From Lentisphaera marina (lineage in GTDB: Bacteria; Verrucomicrobiota; Lentisphaeria; Lentisphaerales; Lentisphaeraceae), in contig NZ_JAQZZL010000003.1 in NCBI RefSeq assembly GCF_028745505.1, positions 103,773-167,772 of the forward strand: 64,000 nt of DNA. The letters are read 5' to 3'. The notes under the pieces are model-generated. The model saw only the letters and a program-made list of their open reading frames with translations, had not been told where the DNA came from and did not search any database. This document shows positions 63,545 to 64,000 of the stretch, in pieces; the first letter of the stretch is position 1, and each line of letters opens with the position of its first letter. Position numbers and translations under genes: made by a program.

Positions 63545-63833
63545 TTAAGCACAAAACATCAACTAGCTTCCACTATGAAAATGAATTTTATTTGAAATAT
63601 TTTTTTCTACCGAAAAATTCGCAAAGCCCTTAAAAACAGCCATTTTCAAAAACTTAAGCCCTCCAAAAACCCCGTTTTAGACTCCGCCCCTATCCGCCCC
63701 TAGGAGTACATAGAATTTTAAATTCTCAATTTTTAATTTTTAATTTTGGATTTCACTTTGGTATCACAGGCGTCCCGCATGCTTCATACTTTTCTTTTCA
63801 ATAAACTTCACACCATTCGCCCGTCGATGGCTG

Positions 63834-63867
63834 GCAAGCCTCGCTGGGAAGGGGACAGAGTCCCCAA
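63834..63867. repeat. REP-like palindromic element, copy 1
   Basis: Head TGGCAAGCCTCGCTGGG followed by a 6-bp palindrome GGGGAC-AGA-GTCCCC (63853-63867). The same head and GGGG..CAG..CCC core recur 90 nt downstream, which suggests a dispersed repeat family. Confidence 0.5.
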
Positions 63868-63923
63868 ACTACCTACATAAATTTAACTTCTCCCTACGCC
63901 TTCTACCGCCTGGTCGAGAAATG

Positions 63924-63967
63924 GCAATTCCTCGCGGGGTGTATGAGGGGCAGCGCTCCCTCATATC
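63924..63967. repeat. REP-like palindromic element, copy 2
   Basis: Head TGGCAATTCCTCGCGGGG followed by an 8-bp stem TATGAGGG / CCCTCATA (63944-63951 with 63960-63967) around an 8-nt loop. It aligns with copy 1 over the head and the GGGG-CAG-CCC core, with a longer stem. Confidence 0.5.
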
Positions 63968-64000
63968 ATAATCCCAAAACATCTCTATCCCCCCACCCTG

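Larger units (their letters stand above)
63545..64000. other. Non-coding stretch beyond the dcw operator
   Basis: I see no credible gene. It holds the presumed mraZ promoter (63545-63600), a direct repeat CCGCCCCTAT / CCGCCCCTAG at 63687-63706, a T/A-rich run (about 63715-63752), and two related palindromic elements described separately. The sequence becomes GC-richer and more structured towards the window edge. Confidence 0.5.

Overview
The window is a gene-dense bacterial chromosome segment of moderate to low GC, with no phage, insertion sequence or CRISPR array. Several traits point to the PVC superphylum, most likely a marine Lentisphaerota such as Lentisphaera: MurA carries Asp in place of the catalytic Cys, there are YdjY-like and Minf_1886-like proteins, an ECF-type sigma factor and a soluble Ser/Thr kinase, and glycolysis uses PPi-dependent phosphofructokinase. 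That placement is inferred from gene content; no rRNA gene is present to confirm it. The cell looks Gram-negative, because there are two TonB-dependent receptors, an outer-membrane barrel protein and many lipoproteins.

Layout. 1-362: a leader with two hairpins that share an identical C-rich, anti-Shine-Dalgarno-like loop and end in an intrinsic terminator, a candidate small RNA. 363-5019: envelope operon mreB-plsY-gpsA-YdjY-like-murA. 5030-12930: acyltransferase-like gene, carB, DUF368 lipid-carrier translocase and ilvD. 13288-21057: nitrate/nitrite assimilation operon (nirB, nirD, a nitrate reductase fused to an FAD reductase, and an unfamiliar rubredoxin-tailed protein). 21180-27506: sigma factor, lipoprotein, alr, lactonase, PPi-phosphofructokinase and universal stress protein. 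27649-34336: small lipoprotein, rpsU, metG, glutathione peroxidase, pseudouridine synthase, a DUF1016-like orphan and class II aldolase. 34454-41774: Sel1-repeat protein, larB-folC, kinase, zinc-ribbon protein, nitroreductase, and a Cys-rich protein beside a His/Met-rich barrel protein. 41974-43636: two tRNA-Pro, a phosphorylation-dead receiver, a HIT protein lacking its nucleophile, a Minf_1886-like protein and tRNA-Thr. 43811-52796: tandem TonB receptors, antiporter-EIIA fusion and polA. 52818-55575: dioxygenase-like gene, rhaM and a DEAD-box helicase. 56091-63495 (minus strand): the head of the division/cell-wall cluster, mraZ-rsmH-ftsL-ftsI-murE-murF-mraY. 63496-64000: MraZ-type operator, then non-coding DNA with two related palindromic repeats.

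Working together. Peptidoglycan synthesis and elongation are covered at both ends of the window (MurA, MreB, MurE/F, MraY, FtsI), with Alr and a DUF368 carrier translocase between. The nitrate operon would take nitrate to ammonium, but no transporter is present. The most interesting items are the twin-hairpin RNA upstream of mreB, the four-box MraZ operator with a variant TAGG box, the rubredoxin-tailed protein of the nitrate operon, and the pair of catalytically altered small proteins between the tRNA genes.
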